A DNA stretch of 50,373 nucleotides from Desulfitibacter sp. BRH_c19 (GCA_001515945.1 LOER01000018.1:1-50373); one strand, 5' to 3'; counted from the first letter of the stretch, positions 33,400 through 42,641 are shown. The notes: generated from the letters alone by a model not told the origin. Numbers and translations are program-made.

Positions 33400-34700
33400 T
33401 GGTATGGTCAAGAGAAGAAACTATAGCTAGAGAAGAGTTAAATCAATTACAGTTAAATAGATTACAGGATACTGTAATGAAAATATATAATAACGTACCA
33501 TTTTATAGAAAAAGGTTAGATGAAATGGGAGTTAAACCTGAAGATATTCAAAGTTTGGAGGATGTTACTAAACTTCCTTTTACAACAAAAGATGATTTTA
33601 GGGATAATTACCCCTATGGGCTTTTTGCAGTCCCCATGGATGATGTTGTAAGACTTCACGCGTCTTCAGGAACAACGGGAAAATCAACAGTAGTAGGATA
33701 TACACAAAAAGACCTGAATACATGGACAGAGGTAGTTGCAAGAATCATTAAACAGGCAGGTGTAACTAATAGAGATATAGTCCAGGTTGCCTTTGGCTAT
33801 GGATTATTTACAGGAGCATTTGGACTTCACTATGGATTGGAAAAGGTAGGGGCAACAGTAGTACCAACTTCATCTGGTGGAACAGAAAAGCAAATTATGA
33901 TTATGAAAGATTTTGGAACTACCGTGCTTGTTAGTACGCCCTCCTATGCCCTTCATATGGCAGAGGTTGCAGAAAAGATGGGACTCATAGGAGATTTAAA
34001 GCTGAGAGTAGGTCTTTTTGGTGCCGAAGGCTGTAGTGATGAAATGAGAAAAGAAATTGAAAAAAGATGGGGAATAATTGCAACAGATAATTATGGATTA
34101 AGTGAAGTAATAGGACCTGGAGTATCAGGTGAGTGTGAATATAAACAGGGTATGCACATAAGTGAGGATCACTTCTTGGTTGAAGTAATTGATCCGCATA
34201 CTCTGCAATCTGTCAAACCTGGACAAAAGGGTGAACTAGTTTTTACCACACTTACAAAGGAAGCTCTGCCAGTAATAAGATACAGGACAAAAGATATTTC
34301 GTATATAATGCAGGAGCCCTGCCATTGTGGAAGGACTACAGCGCGTATGGCAAAGGTCTCGGGTAGAAGTGATGATATGTTAATTATCAGGGGAGTAAAT
34401 GTTTTCCCCTCCCAGATAGAGAGTGTTCTTATGGAAATAGATGGTATTGCACCTCATTATCAGCTTGTTGTTTCTAAAAAGAATCATATGGATCAATTGG
34501 AAGTTAAGGTTGAGGTTACTGCAGCTGCTTTAACAAGGGGGCACCTTGAAATACAGCGCATTGAAAGAACAGTTACAAAAAGACTGCAGTCTGTATTATC
34601 AATAAAGGCTGTAATTAGTATCATGGAACCTTTTACCATGGAGAGATTTCAAGGGAAAGCAAAAAGAGTTATTGACATGAGGCAAAAAGCAGCAATCTAG
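33399..34700 (+). CDS. Phenylacetate-CoA ligase family protein (2)
   Basis: 433 residues, a paralogue of the ligase at 30340 with the same motif set: SSGTTGKSTVVGYT, GYGLFTGAFGLHYG, DNYGLSEVIGPGVSGECEY, RYRTKDISYIM and [21 protein letters not shown] zinc-like CHCGR motif replaces the CECGR of the first copy. Probably activates a different arylacetate, for example one of phenyl-, indole- or hydroxyphenylacetate. It is separated from the first copy by an inverted repeat and a terminator, so control may differ. Two MFS genes follow. Confidence 0.88.
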   Translation: MVWSREETIAREELNQLQLNRLQDTVMKIYNNVPFYRKRLDEMGVKPEDIQSLEDVTKLPFTTKDDFRDNYPYGLFAVPMDDVVRLHASSGTTGKSTVVGYTQKDLNTWTEVVARIIKQAGVTNRDIVQVAFGYGLFTGAFGLHYGLEKVGATVVPTSSGGTEKQIMIMKDFGTTVLVSTPSYALHMAEVAEKMGLIGDLKLRVGLFGAEGCSDEMRKEIEKRWGIIATDNYGLSEVIGPGVSGECEYKQGMHISEDHFLVEVIDPHTLQSVKPGQKGELVFTTLTKEALPVIRYRTKDISYIMQEPCHCGRTTARMAKVSGRSDDMLIIRGVNVFPSQIESVLMEIDGIAPHYQLVVSKKNHMDQLEVKVEVTAAALTRGHLEIQRIERTVTKRLQSVLSIKAVISIMEPFTMERFQGKAKRVIDMRQKAAI

Positions 34701-34771
34701 TTTCCGTTAATTAATGGGTGATATCATTCACTTTTTACTTCATATTTTATACTTTTGTTGGTAGACAGTTA

Positions 34772-34795
34772 AAGACTTGCTGAAAGGCAAGTCTT
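34772..34795 (+). terminator. Terminator-like hairpin after the second ligase
   Basis: AAGACTTGC / GCAAGTCTT form a perfect 9-bp stem with a 6-base loop. The T-run is poor (ATTCT), so termination may be partial. Confidence 0.5.
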
Positions 34796-34900
34796 ATTCT
34801 GCTTGCCACTTTAACCTTGTTTGAGTTATGATTTAATATAGATAATATAATATGAGTCTTATTAGCAGCATAGGCACACAGCCAAATTGCTAATTTTTTT

Positions 34901-34933
34901 CGCCTGCTTGGCGCAAGCCAAGTTTTGTTTTAT
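34901..34933. repeat. Partial copy 3 of the MITE-like element
   Basis: CGCCTGCTTGGCGCAAGCCAAG plus TTTTGTTTTAT equals the right end of the element at 42677, including its CTTGGC/GCCAAG hairpin. It lies upstream of the MFS gene at 34977 and could act as a terminator. Confidence 0.65.
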
Positions 34934-34976
34934 GTTGAAAATGAGACAGTATGTTTAATAAAATGGGGGCTAAGCA

Positions 34977-36167
34977 GTGCATTTGCTGAAAATACTTTTC
35001 ATTAGTTTAGGCCATATGATTACCGACATTGCACAGGGGGCTATTCCTCTGTTTCTTCCGTATTTAAAAGATGCATTTGAGTTAAGTTATTTTGCTGTGG
35101 GTTTAATATTTTTATTTAGTTCATTTTCATCTTCTATCATTCAACCCCTATTTGGATTCATTAGTGATCGCTATCAGTGCCTCTGGCTGCTTCCTGCTGG
35201 GTGTTTTCTCGCAATCGCCGGGGTTTCATTAATAGGATTTGTACCAAATTATTATCTCTTGCTATTGACAGTAACTTTATCTGGTTTAGGGGTAGCAGGA
35301 TATCACCCTGAAGCCTCAAAAGCAGTTTTTTATTTAAGTGGAAACAAAAAGGCAACAGCAATGTCTATCTTTTCTTTAGGTGGCAATCTTGGGTTTGCTC
35401 TTGGTCCTATTATAGCTGCTATGTTCCTTGGGCTTTATGGTTTAAGGGGAACGGGAGGATTTATAGCTATTGGAATAATTATGGGAGGATTATTGCTTGT
35501 TCTTCTTCCCAATATAACGAAACAAATTGTATATAATAAAGAAATAATTAATAAGGGTAAAAGGATTAATGAAAAACCCAAGTTTATAATTACTATTCCA
35601 ATTATTCTACTTATGTTGATAGTTACCATTAGATCTTGGACCCATATGGGTTTAATGATGAACATACCTTTATATTATATAGATTACCTGAAGATGGATA
35701 CAGCCTATGGTAGCTCATTATTAACTGTTTTTTTAATGTTTGGGGCAGTAGGAACATTAATAGGTGGTCCTATAGCGGACAAACTTGGTTTAAAAACCAT
35801 ACTATATGCTTCCTTTATATCGGCACTTCCACTTATGTACTTTCTCTTTAACTCTAGTGGGTTTTCCACATATATATTTACAGGATTTATTGGAGCAAGC
35901 TTGATTTGTACTTTTTCTATTACCACTGTGTATGCACAAAAACTAATGCCAGAAAATATTGGCCTTGCTTCTGGGTTGGTACTTGGTTTTGCAATTGGTA
36001 CTGGAGGGATTGGCACAACTTTATTAGGTTTAGTTGCAGATAATTATGGCCTTATGATGGCAATTAGGATCCTAACATATTTACCTGTTTTAGGGGTTAT
36101 TTTAATTAGTTTTCTTCCTAGTCCTGATGAAGTTCATGAGGAAGTTGATGATGCAGTAAAAGTTTAA
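34977..36167 (+). CDS. MFS transporter, fosmidomycin-resistance (Fsr)-like
   Basis: 396 residues with 12 membrane segments. The N-terminus (LGHMITDIAQGAIPLFLPYL), the loop 2-3 motif GFISDRYQ, then LGVAGYHPEASKAV and FSLGGNLGFALGP place it near the Fsr efflux group. GTG 34977 is preceded by GGGGG. The next MFS gene starts 27 bases after its stop, so they form an operon. Substrate unknown. The position after an arylacetate-CoA ligase gene suggests an aromatic acid exporter (inference). Confidence 0.85.
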   Translation: MHLLKILFISLGHMITDIAQGAIPLFLPYLKDAFELSYFAVGLIFLFSSFSSSIIQPLFGFISDRYQCLWLLPAGCFLAIAGVSLIGFVPNYYLLLLTVTLSGLGVAGYHPEASKAVFYLSGNKKATAMSIFSLGGNLGFALGPIIAAMFLGLYGLRGTGGFIAIGIIMGGLLLVLLPNITKQIVYNKEIINKGKRINEKPKFIITIPIILLMLIVTIRSWTHMGLMMNIPLYYIDYLKMDTAYGSSLLTVFLMFGAVGTLIGGPIADKLGLKTILYASFISALPLMYFLFNSSGFSTYIFTGFIGASLICTFSITTVYAQKLMPENIGLASGLVLGFAIGTGGIGTTLLGLVADNYGLMMAIRILTYLPVLGVILISFLPSPDEVHEEVDDAVKV

Positions 36168-36194
36168 GTGTTTTTATCTAAGGAGAGGATTATC

Positions 36195-37352
36195 TTGAAA
36201 GAAGGGTTACAGTCGTCTATTAAGGCACCCTTATGGACAAAAGATTTTTGTTTAATATGCCTTACTAATCTCTTTTTATTTGCAGGCTTTCAAATGCTTA
36301 TGCCTACCCTACCTTTATATGTAGAAATGCTTGGTGGAGGCAGAGTAGCTGTTGGCGCTGTCGGTGGGATATTTGCTATATCGGCCATAATAGTAAGGCC
36401 TATAGCAGGAAAGCTCCTTGATCAGGGAGGCAGGAAAAAGATTTTTGTGATGGGTCTAATTGTTTGTTTAATAGCTATATTTGGTTATCCATGGGCAAGT
36501 GGTTTGGTAATATTGATTATAGTAAGATTAATTCATGGGGTAGGATTTGGGATGGCAACTACCTCGGCAGGTACAATAGCTTCTGATTTAATACCTTCTA
36601 ATCGGTTAGGTGAAGGTATGGGATACTACGGATTAACCAACACTTTTTCCATGGCCATAGCTCCTGCTATGGGGTTGCTACTATTATACTATACAAACTT
36701 TACAACCCTTTTCATAGTTGCTGCTGTATTTAGTATTTTTGCGTTACTTACAAGCTTTTCAATAACATGTCCAGAATTTGAAAGAGCGGAAACTACAAAA
36801 AGCTATAAGTACCTTGAACCTGCAGCCTTTTTGCCAAGCATTGTTATGCTGTTTACCGTTCTGCCATTTGGGGCAATTGTGTCATTTATATCTCTTTATG
36901 CTATAGAACAAGGTATTGAAAACATAGGTTTTTTCTTTACAGTATACGCAATGGCGTTAGCTGTAACTAGACCCTTAAGTGGAACATTATCAGATAGACA
37001 TGGGTACCATAAGGTGATTGTGCCTGGATCTTTTTCCATGGCTACTGCAATGTATGTGATGAGTATTGCAAATAATCACTACTTATTTGCAATCGCGGCA
37101 ATAATGTTTGGATTGGGAATAGGTCTAGTAATGCCCAGCATGCAGGCACTAACTATTAGGAATGTAGCCCCAAATAGAAGGGGTGCAGCTAATGGAACTT
37201 TCTTTTCTGCCTTTGACATAGGTATGGGCTTAGGTTCTCTGATATGGGGGGTTGTTGCCCATTTTTATGGTTATTCAATAATGTACATGATAACAATAAT
37301 TCCTGTACTAATCGGGTTAGCTATTTTTTTAAGGTATTATAAGAAAACTTGA
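36195..37352 (+). CDS. MFS transporter (2)
   Basis: 385 residues, 12 membrane segments. Motif A-like sequences are GKLLDQGGRKK in loop 2-3 and GTLSDRHGYHK in loop 8-9, so it is an MFS protein of the drug/metabolite efflux type. I chose TTG 36195, which has AAGGAGAGG 6 bases upstream, over GTG 36168, which has no ribosome-binding site. It is translated from the same mRNA as the gene at 34977. A terminator follows at 37374. Only distantly related to the preceding MFS protein. Confidence 0.82.
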   Translation: MKEGLQSSIKAPLWTKDFCLICLTNLFLFAGFQMLMPTLPLYVEMLGGGRVAVGAVGGIFAISAIIVRPIAGKLLDQGGRKKIFVMGLIVCLIAIFGYPWASGLVILIIVRLIHGVGFGMATTSAGTIASDLIPSNRLGEGMGYYGLTNTFSMAIAPAMGLLLLYYTNFTTLFIVAAVFSIFALLTSFSITCPEFERAETTKSYKYLEPAAFLPSIVMLFTVLPFGAIVSFISLYAIEQGIENIGFFFTVYAMALAVTRPLSGTLSDRHGYHKVIVPGSFSMATAMYVMSIANNHYLFAIAAIMFGLGIGLVMPSMQALTIRNVAPNRRGAANGTFFSAFDIGMGLGSLIWGVVAHFYGYSIMYMITIIPVLIGLAIFLRYYKKT

Positions 37353-37373
37353 TGTATTGATGACTTAAATAGT

Positions 37374-37411
37374 AAGGACTGCTTAGCTATATTGCTAAAC
37401 AGTCCTTTTTC
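37374..37411 (+). terminator. Terminator after the MFS pair
   Basis: AAGGACTGCTTAGC / GCTAAACAGTCCTT form a long stem with one mismatch, then TTTTT. Confidence 0.85.
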
Positions 37412-37416
37412 TATGC

Positions 37417-37590
37417 CTAATGTCTAGGTGCAAAGGTTGCACAGTCAGTATTATCAGTATTTGAAGCATTAGGACCTTGAATTTCAATAGATTTAGCTGT
37501 ACAGTGATCTCCACTATCATAATACTGACAAGTGTTAACAACGCATTTAACTCTTCCAATTGGGTTGCTTTTATCTACTCTTCCCTGCAT
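37417..37590 (-). CDS. DUF1540-domain small cysteine protein
   Basis: 57 residues, read by hand on the minus strand. After a short N-terminus come the pattern VKCVVNTCQYYDSGDHCTA and NTDNTDCATFAPR, with four cysteines spaced as in DUF1540 domains (likely a metal-binding knot). These small proteins are frequent near spore genes in Firmicutes. GGAG lies 7 bases before ATG. It heads the same way as the coat genes to its right but is 85 bases downstream of them. Confidence 0.8.
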   Translation of the reverse strand: MQGRVDKSNPIGRVKCVVNTCQYYDSGDHCTAKSIEIQGPNASNTDNTDCATFAPRH

Positions 37591-37675
37591 CTGGCAATCT
37601 CCTTTCGTATTGTTTAAAAAATTTTTTTTATCTATTTACGGCTAATTAGTTTTAACTAAATACTTTAATAAGTTG

Positions 37676-38008
37676 TTATTGATATCTAATGGGCCCGCCG
37701 TACTGTGGGTGCATTTGCTGCATATCTCTCCCCATCTGAGGTGAAGGCATTTGCTGCATTGGTTGATTAAAAAACTGTTGTGTTCTTTGGATGTCAGAGT
37801 GATCAGCAGGGGGTGAGGGCATATACCAGCCCTTGCTTTGAGTAATTTGAGCAATTTCCTGTTGAGACTGTTCAGTTCGATTTCGCATTTGTGTAATTGT
37901 ATTCTTCAATGACGGGTTTGAGCATTCCATAGCAGCTTTCGTAAGCTCTGAAACAAAATGTTTTGTTGCTTCTAAAGAGTCCATTGCCATGTCTTTATCA
38001 GTTAACAT
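37676..38008 (-). CDS. CotF-like spore coat protein
   Basis: 110 residues. LTDKDMAMDSLEATKHFVSEL, then AMECSNPSLKNTITQM and RTEQSQQEIAQI match the helical CotF family of spore coat proteins. The tail is low-complexity and rich in Gln, Met and Pro (MQQMPSPQMGRDMQQM). Good ribosome-binding site (AGGAGG). It starts 13 bases after the smaller coat-like gene on the same strand, so they are an operon, probably used late in sporulation. Confidence 0.8.
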   Translation of the reverse strand: MLTDKDMAMDSLEATKHFVSELTKAAMECSNPSLKNTITQMRNRTEQSQQEIAQITQSKGWYMPSPPADHSDIQRTQQFFNQPMQQMPSPQMGRDMQQMHPQYGGPIRYQ

Positions 38009-38021
38009 TTAAATACACCTC

Positions 38022-38207
38022 CTAATTTAAAAATTGTTTTAAAGTTTGCAGAGCATGGGATTCCATTTGAGCTGATGAGTTAAAATAGTTTCTTAACTGT
38101 GGATCGTTACATTGCTGAGCATAGGTCTGACACTTAGCGGCTTTTAAAGTAAGATCACCAATAAAGTGTCTCAAGTTTTCTAGTTCTATATTTGATATAT
38201 GAGACAT
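38022..38207 (-). CDS. Small CotF-related coat protein
   Basis: 61 residues, helical (IELENLRHFIGDLTLKAAKC, then LRNYFNSSAQMESHALQTL). It resembles the N-terminal helices of CotF. ATG 38207 follows GGGGAGGTG at the right distance, so the longer frame to 38288 is not used. First gene of a two-gene coat unit. The role in the coat is inferred from family and neighbour only. Confidence 0.65.
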   Translation of the reverse strand: MSHISNIELENLRHFIGDLTLKAAKCQTYAQQCNDPQLRNYFNSSAQMESHALQTLKQFLN

Positions 38208-38275
38208 GCATTCACCTCCCCTATGTGAGTCATTATTTACAGGATTATTATTTCCAATAATTTTAAATAGATGTA

Positions 38276-38310
38276 AAAAAACATCCATTTTATTAAAATG
38301 GATGTTTTTA
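38276..38310 (-). terminator. Terminator of the cupin gene
   Basis: AAAAACATCCATTTT / AAAATGGATGTTTTT is a nearly perfect stem with T on both sides, so it could end transcription either way. On the minus strand it follows the cupin stop by 8 bases. Confidence 0.85.
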
Positions 38311-38317
38311 GATAGTA

Positions 38318-38662
38318 TTATTTATTGCCTGGGGCAAAGCAAGATAAAAATACCAAATCGTACAATGTTTCATTTTTAAGTCCATGTGTAATTCCAAGGG
38401 GAACATTAACTCCCTGTCCGGGAACTGCTTTTTCCTCTACTTTTCCTTTAGTCATTATTCCTTCACCTTCTAGAAAATAGAAAAATTCGAGGGTTTCATG
38501 GGTATGTGCTGGGATTATTCCGCCTGGTTCTATCTTCATTAGAGCTGTTCTTAGGTTCGGATCATCTGCTGGGGTTAGGAGAGGCTTAAGATATGTTTTT
38601 ACACACTTAGGATTAGGGTGAGGTCTCCATTCGACATTTTTGATATCAACGGTTTTAACCAT
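38318..38662 (-). CDS. Cupin-fold protein
   Basis: 114 residues, one cupin barrel. Motif 1 is GGIIPAHTHETLEFFYFLEGEG (His, His, Glu in the expected places). Motif 2 is PGQGVNVPLGITHGLKNE with the last metal-ligand His. It should bind a divalent metal. Substrate unknown; many such single-domain cupins are isomerases, dioxygenases or sensors. AGGAGG precedes ATG on the minus strand. Single gene. Confidence 0.82.
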   Translation of the reverse strand: MVKTVDIKNVEWRPHPNPKCVKTYLKPLLTPADDPNLRTALMKIEPGGIIPAHTHETLEFFYFLEGEGIMTKGKVEEKAVPGQGVNVPLGITHGLKNETLYDLVFLSCFAPGNK

Positions 38663-38822
38663 GGATTGATTTTCCTCCTGAAACTTTATTTTAAATATAT
38701 TATACCAAAGGTTAGATATTATTGGAAATCGAAATAGACTAAAAATTTACCTTAAAAGTAAATACTAATAGGAGGATAAGGATTATTAAATCATTTAAAA
38801 CACTTAAAAGGAGGATAAATTT

Positions 38823-39797
38823 TTGGATATCTATAGAACAAATTATAGACCAATAGATTGCATTAGTCCTACTCAGGAAAAACAGATTTCTGGGGAGCTT
38901 ATTACAAGGCTACAAAAAATACTGGGTGATGAGTTAAATAGGATGGCGATGTACCTACAAGCGACATATTCCATTCCAAAAAATGCCTATTCTGTCGACT
39001 ATTTTGGATACTCTAAGGATATGCAGCATCAGCTTATTTGCCACGCAATCCATGAAATGAGGCATGCCGAGACAATAGGAAGAATTCTATGTAAGATAGG
39101 TCATAATCCTCGGCTAAAAACCTCTAGGTTAACGCCTCCAAAAACTTATAAGGAAATGCTTACCATGATATTTGAAAGTGAACAGGACGGCATCAAAAAT
39201 TTGTCTGAAGCGTTGGACGCTACAAATGATCAGGAGATTAAAGTAACTCTCTTAAATCAGATAAGGGAAGAAAACGCTCATCTACAAATGAGGACTCAAA
39301 TATATGATCAGATAGAAAAGACAGGTTTAATTGACACGGTACTTCCATCACCTGAGGGAGCAGGCCCTGTATCCTATGATATAAATATTTTACTAGATGC
39401 TTTTGAATTAGAGATTCAATCAATAATAACCCTTATATACGGTTCAATACTATTGGGTATGGATATGGCTATACCTCCTAGATTGAGGGCTCTATCAATA
39501 GAAGACATGCAACACTTAAACAAGATTGCTCAAGACATAATAACACTTGGAGGTAGACCAGTAGTTTCTCCTGAAAGTTTAAATAACGTACCCCGGTTAA
39601 GTAATGCTGTCCAAGTGATAGATCATGCAATTGAAATCAAGCAACAAAAAATCAGACAGTATGACCAGTTTAGTCAAATGATCAAATCGAAGGGTGCTGC
39701 AAAAACATTATCAGATATGATGGGCAAAGAAGAGGAAAATATATCAGACTTAAAGGGTTTTGCTAACTCACTTCAGACAGCAGAACCTATACATTAA
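38823..39797 (+). CDS. Double ferritin-like domain protein
   Basis: 324 residues with two successive ferritin-like four-helix domains. Domain 1 (about 25-165) has DELNRMAMYLQATY, HEMRHAETIG and REENAHLQMR, which give candidate di-iron ligands. Domain 2 (about 190-315) has DAFELEIQSIITLI and EDMQHLNKIAQDI, then KEEENISDL. Likely binds iron or manganese. Start is TTG 38823 after AAAGGAGG. It lies next to coat genes, which fits coat-associated ferritin-like or manganese catalase-like proteins, but that is inference. No signal peptide. Confidence 0.75.
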   Translation: MDIYRTNYRPIDCISPTQEKQISGELITRLQKILGDELNRMAMYLQATYSIPKNAYSVDYFGYSKDMQHQLICHAIHEMRHAETIGRILCKIGHNPRLKTSRLTPPKTYKEMLTMIFESEQDGIKNLSEALDATNDQEIKVTLLNQIREENAHLQMRTQIYDQIEKTGLIDTVLPSPEGAGPVSYDINILLDAFELEIQSIITLIYGSILLGMDMAIPPRLRALSIEDMQHLNKIAQDIITLGGRPVVSPESLNNVPRLSNAVQVIDHAIEIKQQKIRQYDQFSQMIKSKGAAKTLSDMMGKEEENISDLKGFANSLQTAEPIH

Positions 39798-40080
39798 TAC
39801 AAGGTTATTCAAAAATTTAATCAGATGGCTCATATTTTAGAACCTAATCTTTTAGTTCGTTTTACATTAGATAGAGGTTTTAACTGTGGGTCTTTTTTAA
39901 ACTCTAGGTATTTAATTTTTACAACTTAGTCTTTGATTAAGTTAAATTGTCCTTAAAATGACTAATCGACTGAAATAACAACAATTAGGTAGGACTTTGA
40001 ACTATGTATGTTGAAATACTATAACATAAACAGGTACAAACTGTTAGTTAAATTTATACTGGTCAAAGAAGGTGGACGTT

Positions 40081-40674
40081 TTGAAAGCTAGGGTCTTACT
40101 AATTACCATCTTTATGGTGATAATAATTCTATTTTTTGTTGGTTGTCAGTATGCAGCTAATAAGAATTTAGACTATACCTTACCGCATTTACCTTATCCC
40201 ATTGCTGAGGAAAGAGCTTTAATAACAGTCGCTGGTCAGGGTCCCGAAGGATTGATAGTCTCCAAAATGTGTGATCAATTAAAAATATCTAATACTTATG
40301 GCTATAATTCTCAAACAGATGACCTAGATCGAAGAAAAAGCTTAATAATAGTGGTAGGTGTTAGTAAAATTGGAATGGATAATATATCAACAAACATTTC
40401 TGAAGAAAAAAAACGAATCTCGGATTTACTTGCTAAAGCAAATGACCAAGGGATACCAGTAATTATGGTCTATTTAGGAAAGGGGAAGAGATGGGATGAA
40501 GATAATAAAGAAATGTTAAAATTAGTAGGTAAAGATTCAGACTATATAATAGCTATCAGTAATAAAGTAGAGGAAGCATTTTTTAGAGAATTGGCAAATG
40601 AGAACAGTATTCAATTTACATTGGTAAAAGATATCCAAAGAGTAAAAATTCCATTAAACTCAGTTTATAAATAG
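40081..40674 (+). CDS. DUF6305-family lipoprotein
   Basis: 197 residues from TTG 40081 (GAAGGTGG 5 bases upstream). A lipoprotein signal ends at FFVGC (Cys about 22). The mature part has alternating strands and helices (ALITVAGQGPEGLIVSKMC; SLIIVVGVSKIG; GIPVIMVYLGKGKRW), like a Rossmann-type sensor domain, which I recall as DUF6305. Function unknown. It is 7 bases from the kinase gene and is probably the external sensory partner of the kinase. Confidence 0.65.
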   Translation: MKARVLLITIFMVIIILFFVGCQYAANKNLDYTLPHLPYPIAEERALITVAGQGPEGLIVSKMCDQLKISNTYGYNSQTDDLDRRKSLIIVVGVSKIGMDNISTNISEEKKRISDLLAKANDQGIPVIMVYLGKGKRWDEDNKEMLKLVGKDSDYIIAISNKVEEAFFRELANENSIQFTLVKDIQRVKIPLNSVYK

Positions 40675-40681
40675 GTGAATT

Positions 40682-42031
40682 ATGAAGAAGTATTGGTGGA
40701 TAGTATTATTTATTACTTTTATTCTCGTAAGCTATGCTATAAAACAGCTAACAGTACCCTTTTCAGATGAGATACTGAAAGATATAGAAAGTAGCATTAC
40801 TAATACTAACATTGGATTGCTGGTAATGGCTGCAGTAAAATCAGTAATTTATGAAAGTATTAATGATTTATTTGTATATATATTTGCGTATTCTTTTACC
40901 TTTTACTATTTAAAAGGTAATAAACTAATATACAAGGTTATCTTAGCACCTATATTAACTATAGTTCTTTATACCTTAAATATGCTTATACATGGAAGCA
41001 TAACAGAATATGCAATTCTATTTTTCATTATTTGTTGTGAGTTAATATTGTTGATTATTTTTGATAAGCATGAAGAATATTATTTGTCTAGCATATTTAT
41101 TTTCATACAGCTTAATTTTGCATTTTATAGTTTGTTAATTACTACTATTTTAAACGATTATAAAGTAGGATATAGAGATTTAATTACTAGCATTAAAATT
41201 AGTTCAGATTTTTTAGGTAGTAATACAGTTTTAAACTTTGTAAGCTTGTCTTTATTTATCCCCCTTATAATTGGTAGTATACTGCTGATATTATTAACTA
41301 TTTTATACTCACGCAGATTAGCTAGTGAAAAAAGAGAGAAGGAAAAAGAAAGAGAATTGCGACTAGTTAAATCTGTTGCTGAGGAAGCAAGAATATGGCA
41401 GGAACTCCACTATTTAGTTCATGACTTGAAGTCTCCCTTGATGACTGTGTCGGGCCTTACATCATTAATCAAATTGCAGGTTAATAATAATCATATAAAA
41501 GATTATTGCAAAAAGGTAGAAAGTGCTGTAGATAATGTAAATGACATGATATCGGAGTTCTTAAATAATGAAAAGAGGAGAATTACTGCAGTAGAGGAAT
41601 TATTAAAAATTGTAAGGGCTCATGTTGTCGTTAAAGGTACTGAGCCAAATTGCCTATTCGAAATAGAAAAAGATCTCCCATTGATAAAAATTAATCGCAT
41701 AAGAATGGCGCGTGCTTTAATAAATGTTATAGAAAACGCAATAAGGGCTGTAAAAGATAGGGAAGATCCCCAGATAAGTGTTCAGATCTATTCTAATCAA
41801 GAAAATGAGCTGATTTTTATTGTCAAGGATAATGGTGTTGGTATTGCAACCGAAGATTTGAAAAAAATATGGAATATAGAATTTACCACGAAAAGTAGTA
41901 CTGGTGGTTTAGGTATGAGTTTTGTCAAAAAAGTGATTGAAAACCATCAGGGGGAAATATCCATAAGCAGTAATATGGGTAATGGAACTGAAGTGATGAT
42001 TACTTTGCCGGGGGTGAAGGACTATGAGTAG
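40682..42031 (+). CDS. Sensor histidine kinase with multipass membrane domain
   Basis: 449 residues. The N-terminal half has about six hydrophobic segments (for example 4-20, 62-78, 82-100, 101-120, 188-210) and no large external loop. The kinase core has a non-classical H-box with H247 (LVHDLKSPLMTVSGL) and N-box ALINVIENAIRAV. It also has DNGVGI, then GGLGMSFVKKVIENHQG and GNGTEVMITLPG. It overlaps the response regulator gene by 8 bases. Absence of HAMP/PAS and the lipoprotein gene in front suggest sensing in or at the membrane. Confidence 0.88.
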   Translation: MKKYWWIVLFITFILVSYAIKQLTVPFSDEILKDIESSITNTNIGLLVMAAVKSVIYESINDLFVYIFAYSFTFYYLKGNKLIYKVILAPILTIVLYTLNMLIHGSITEYAILFFIICCELILLIIFDKHEEYYLSSIFIFIQLNFAFYSLLITTILNDYKVGYRDLITSIKISSDFLGSNTVLNFVSLSLFIPLIIGSILLILLTILYSRRLASEKREKEKERELRLVKSVAEEARIWQELHYLVHDLKSPLMTVSGLTSLIKLQVNNNHIKDYCKKVESAVDNVNDMISEFLNNEKRRITAVEELLKIVRAHVVVKGTEPNCLFEIEKDLPLIKINRIRMARALINVIENAIRAVKDREDPQISVQIYSNQENELIFIVKDNGVGIATEDLKKIWNIEFTTKSSTGGLGMSFVKKVIENHQGEISISSNMGNGTEVMITLPGVKDYE

Positions 42032-42641
42032 AATTCTTATTGTTGAGGACAATCTGGATATCTGCTATACATTAGAAGAAATTTGTAGTTTTGCAGGTTG
42101 GGAGACCGAAACAGCAGAAAATGGGTATGAAGGGGTTTCGAAATTTAAACAAGGTTCCTTTAATTTAATAATTGTTGATTATCATATGCCTGTTTTTGAT
42201 GGCTTAAAAACCATAGAAGCGATAAGAAGCATTAATAAGAATGTACCAATACTGGTTTTAACTGTTGATGAAAGACAAGAATTAGCAGATGAGTTATTAA
42301 ATGCTGGAGCAACCGACTTTGCGTTAAAGCCGATAAAGGCACCGGATTTAATAGCTAGAATTAAGGTAAATTTAAAGGTAGCAAATCTGGTGTTACAGTC
42401 AGACAACATTTATGTTAATAAAGGAATTAGTAAGGCTACCCAATCCATAATTATTAGTTTTTTGGAAAAGCAAACTAAAGCAGTTACCATCCATGACATT
42501 GTTGCGGAAACAGATCTGGCCTACCAAACAATTCATCGATATTTATCAAATTTGGTGGAAGAAGGTACGGTGGAAACTGATTTTGACTATGGAAAGATAG
42601 GTAGACCCAAAAACATATATTGGATCAAGAATAGGAATTAG
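42024..42641 (+). CDS. Response regulator with C-terminal HTH
   Basis: 205 residues. The receiver has E8/D9, phospho-acceptor D52 (LIIVDYHMPVFDG), T80 and K102 (ALKPIKAPD). The output region (about 135-203) is not an OmpR winged helix. It holds AVTIHDIVAETDLAYQTIHR and YLSNLVEEGTV, an HTH like those of DcuR/CitB-type regulators. It likely controls nearby transport genes; the Opp operon begins 300 bases downstream (inference). Terminator at 42640. Confidence 0.87.
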   Translation: MSRILIVEDNLDICYTLEEICSFAGWETETAENGYEGVSKFKQGSFNLIIVDYHMPVFDGLKTIEAIRSINKNVPILVLTVDERQELADELLNAGATDFALKPIKAPDLIARIKVNLKVANLVLQSDNIYVNKGISKATQSIIISFLEKQTKAVTIHDIVAETDLAYQTIHRYLSNLVEEGTVETDFDYGKIGRPKNIYWIKNRN

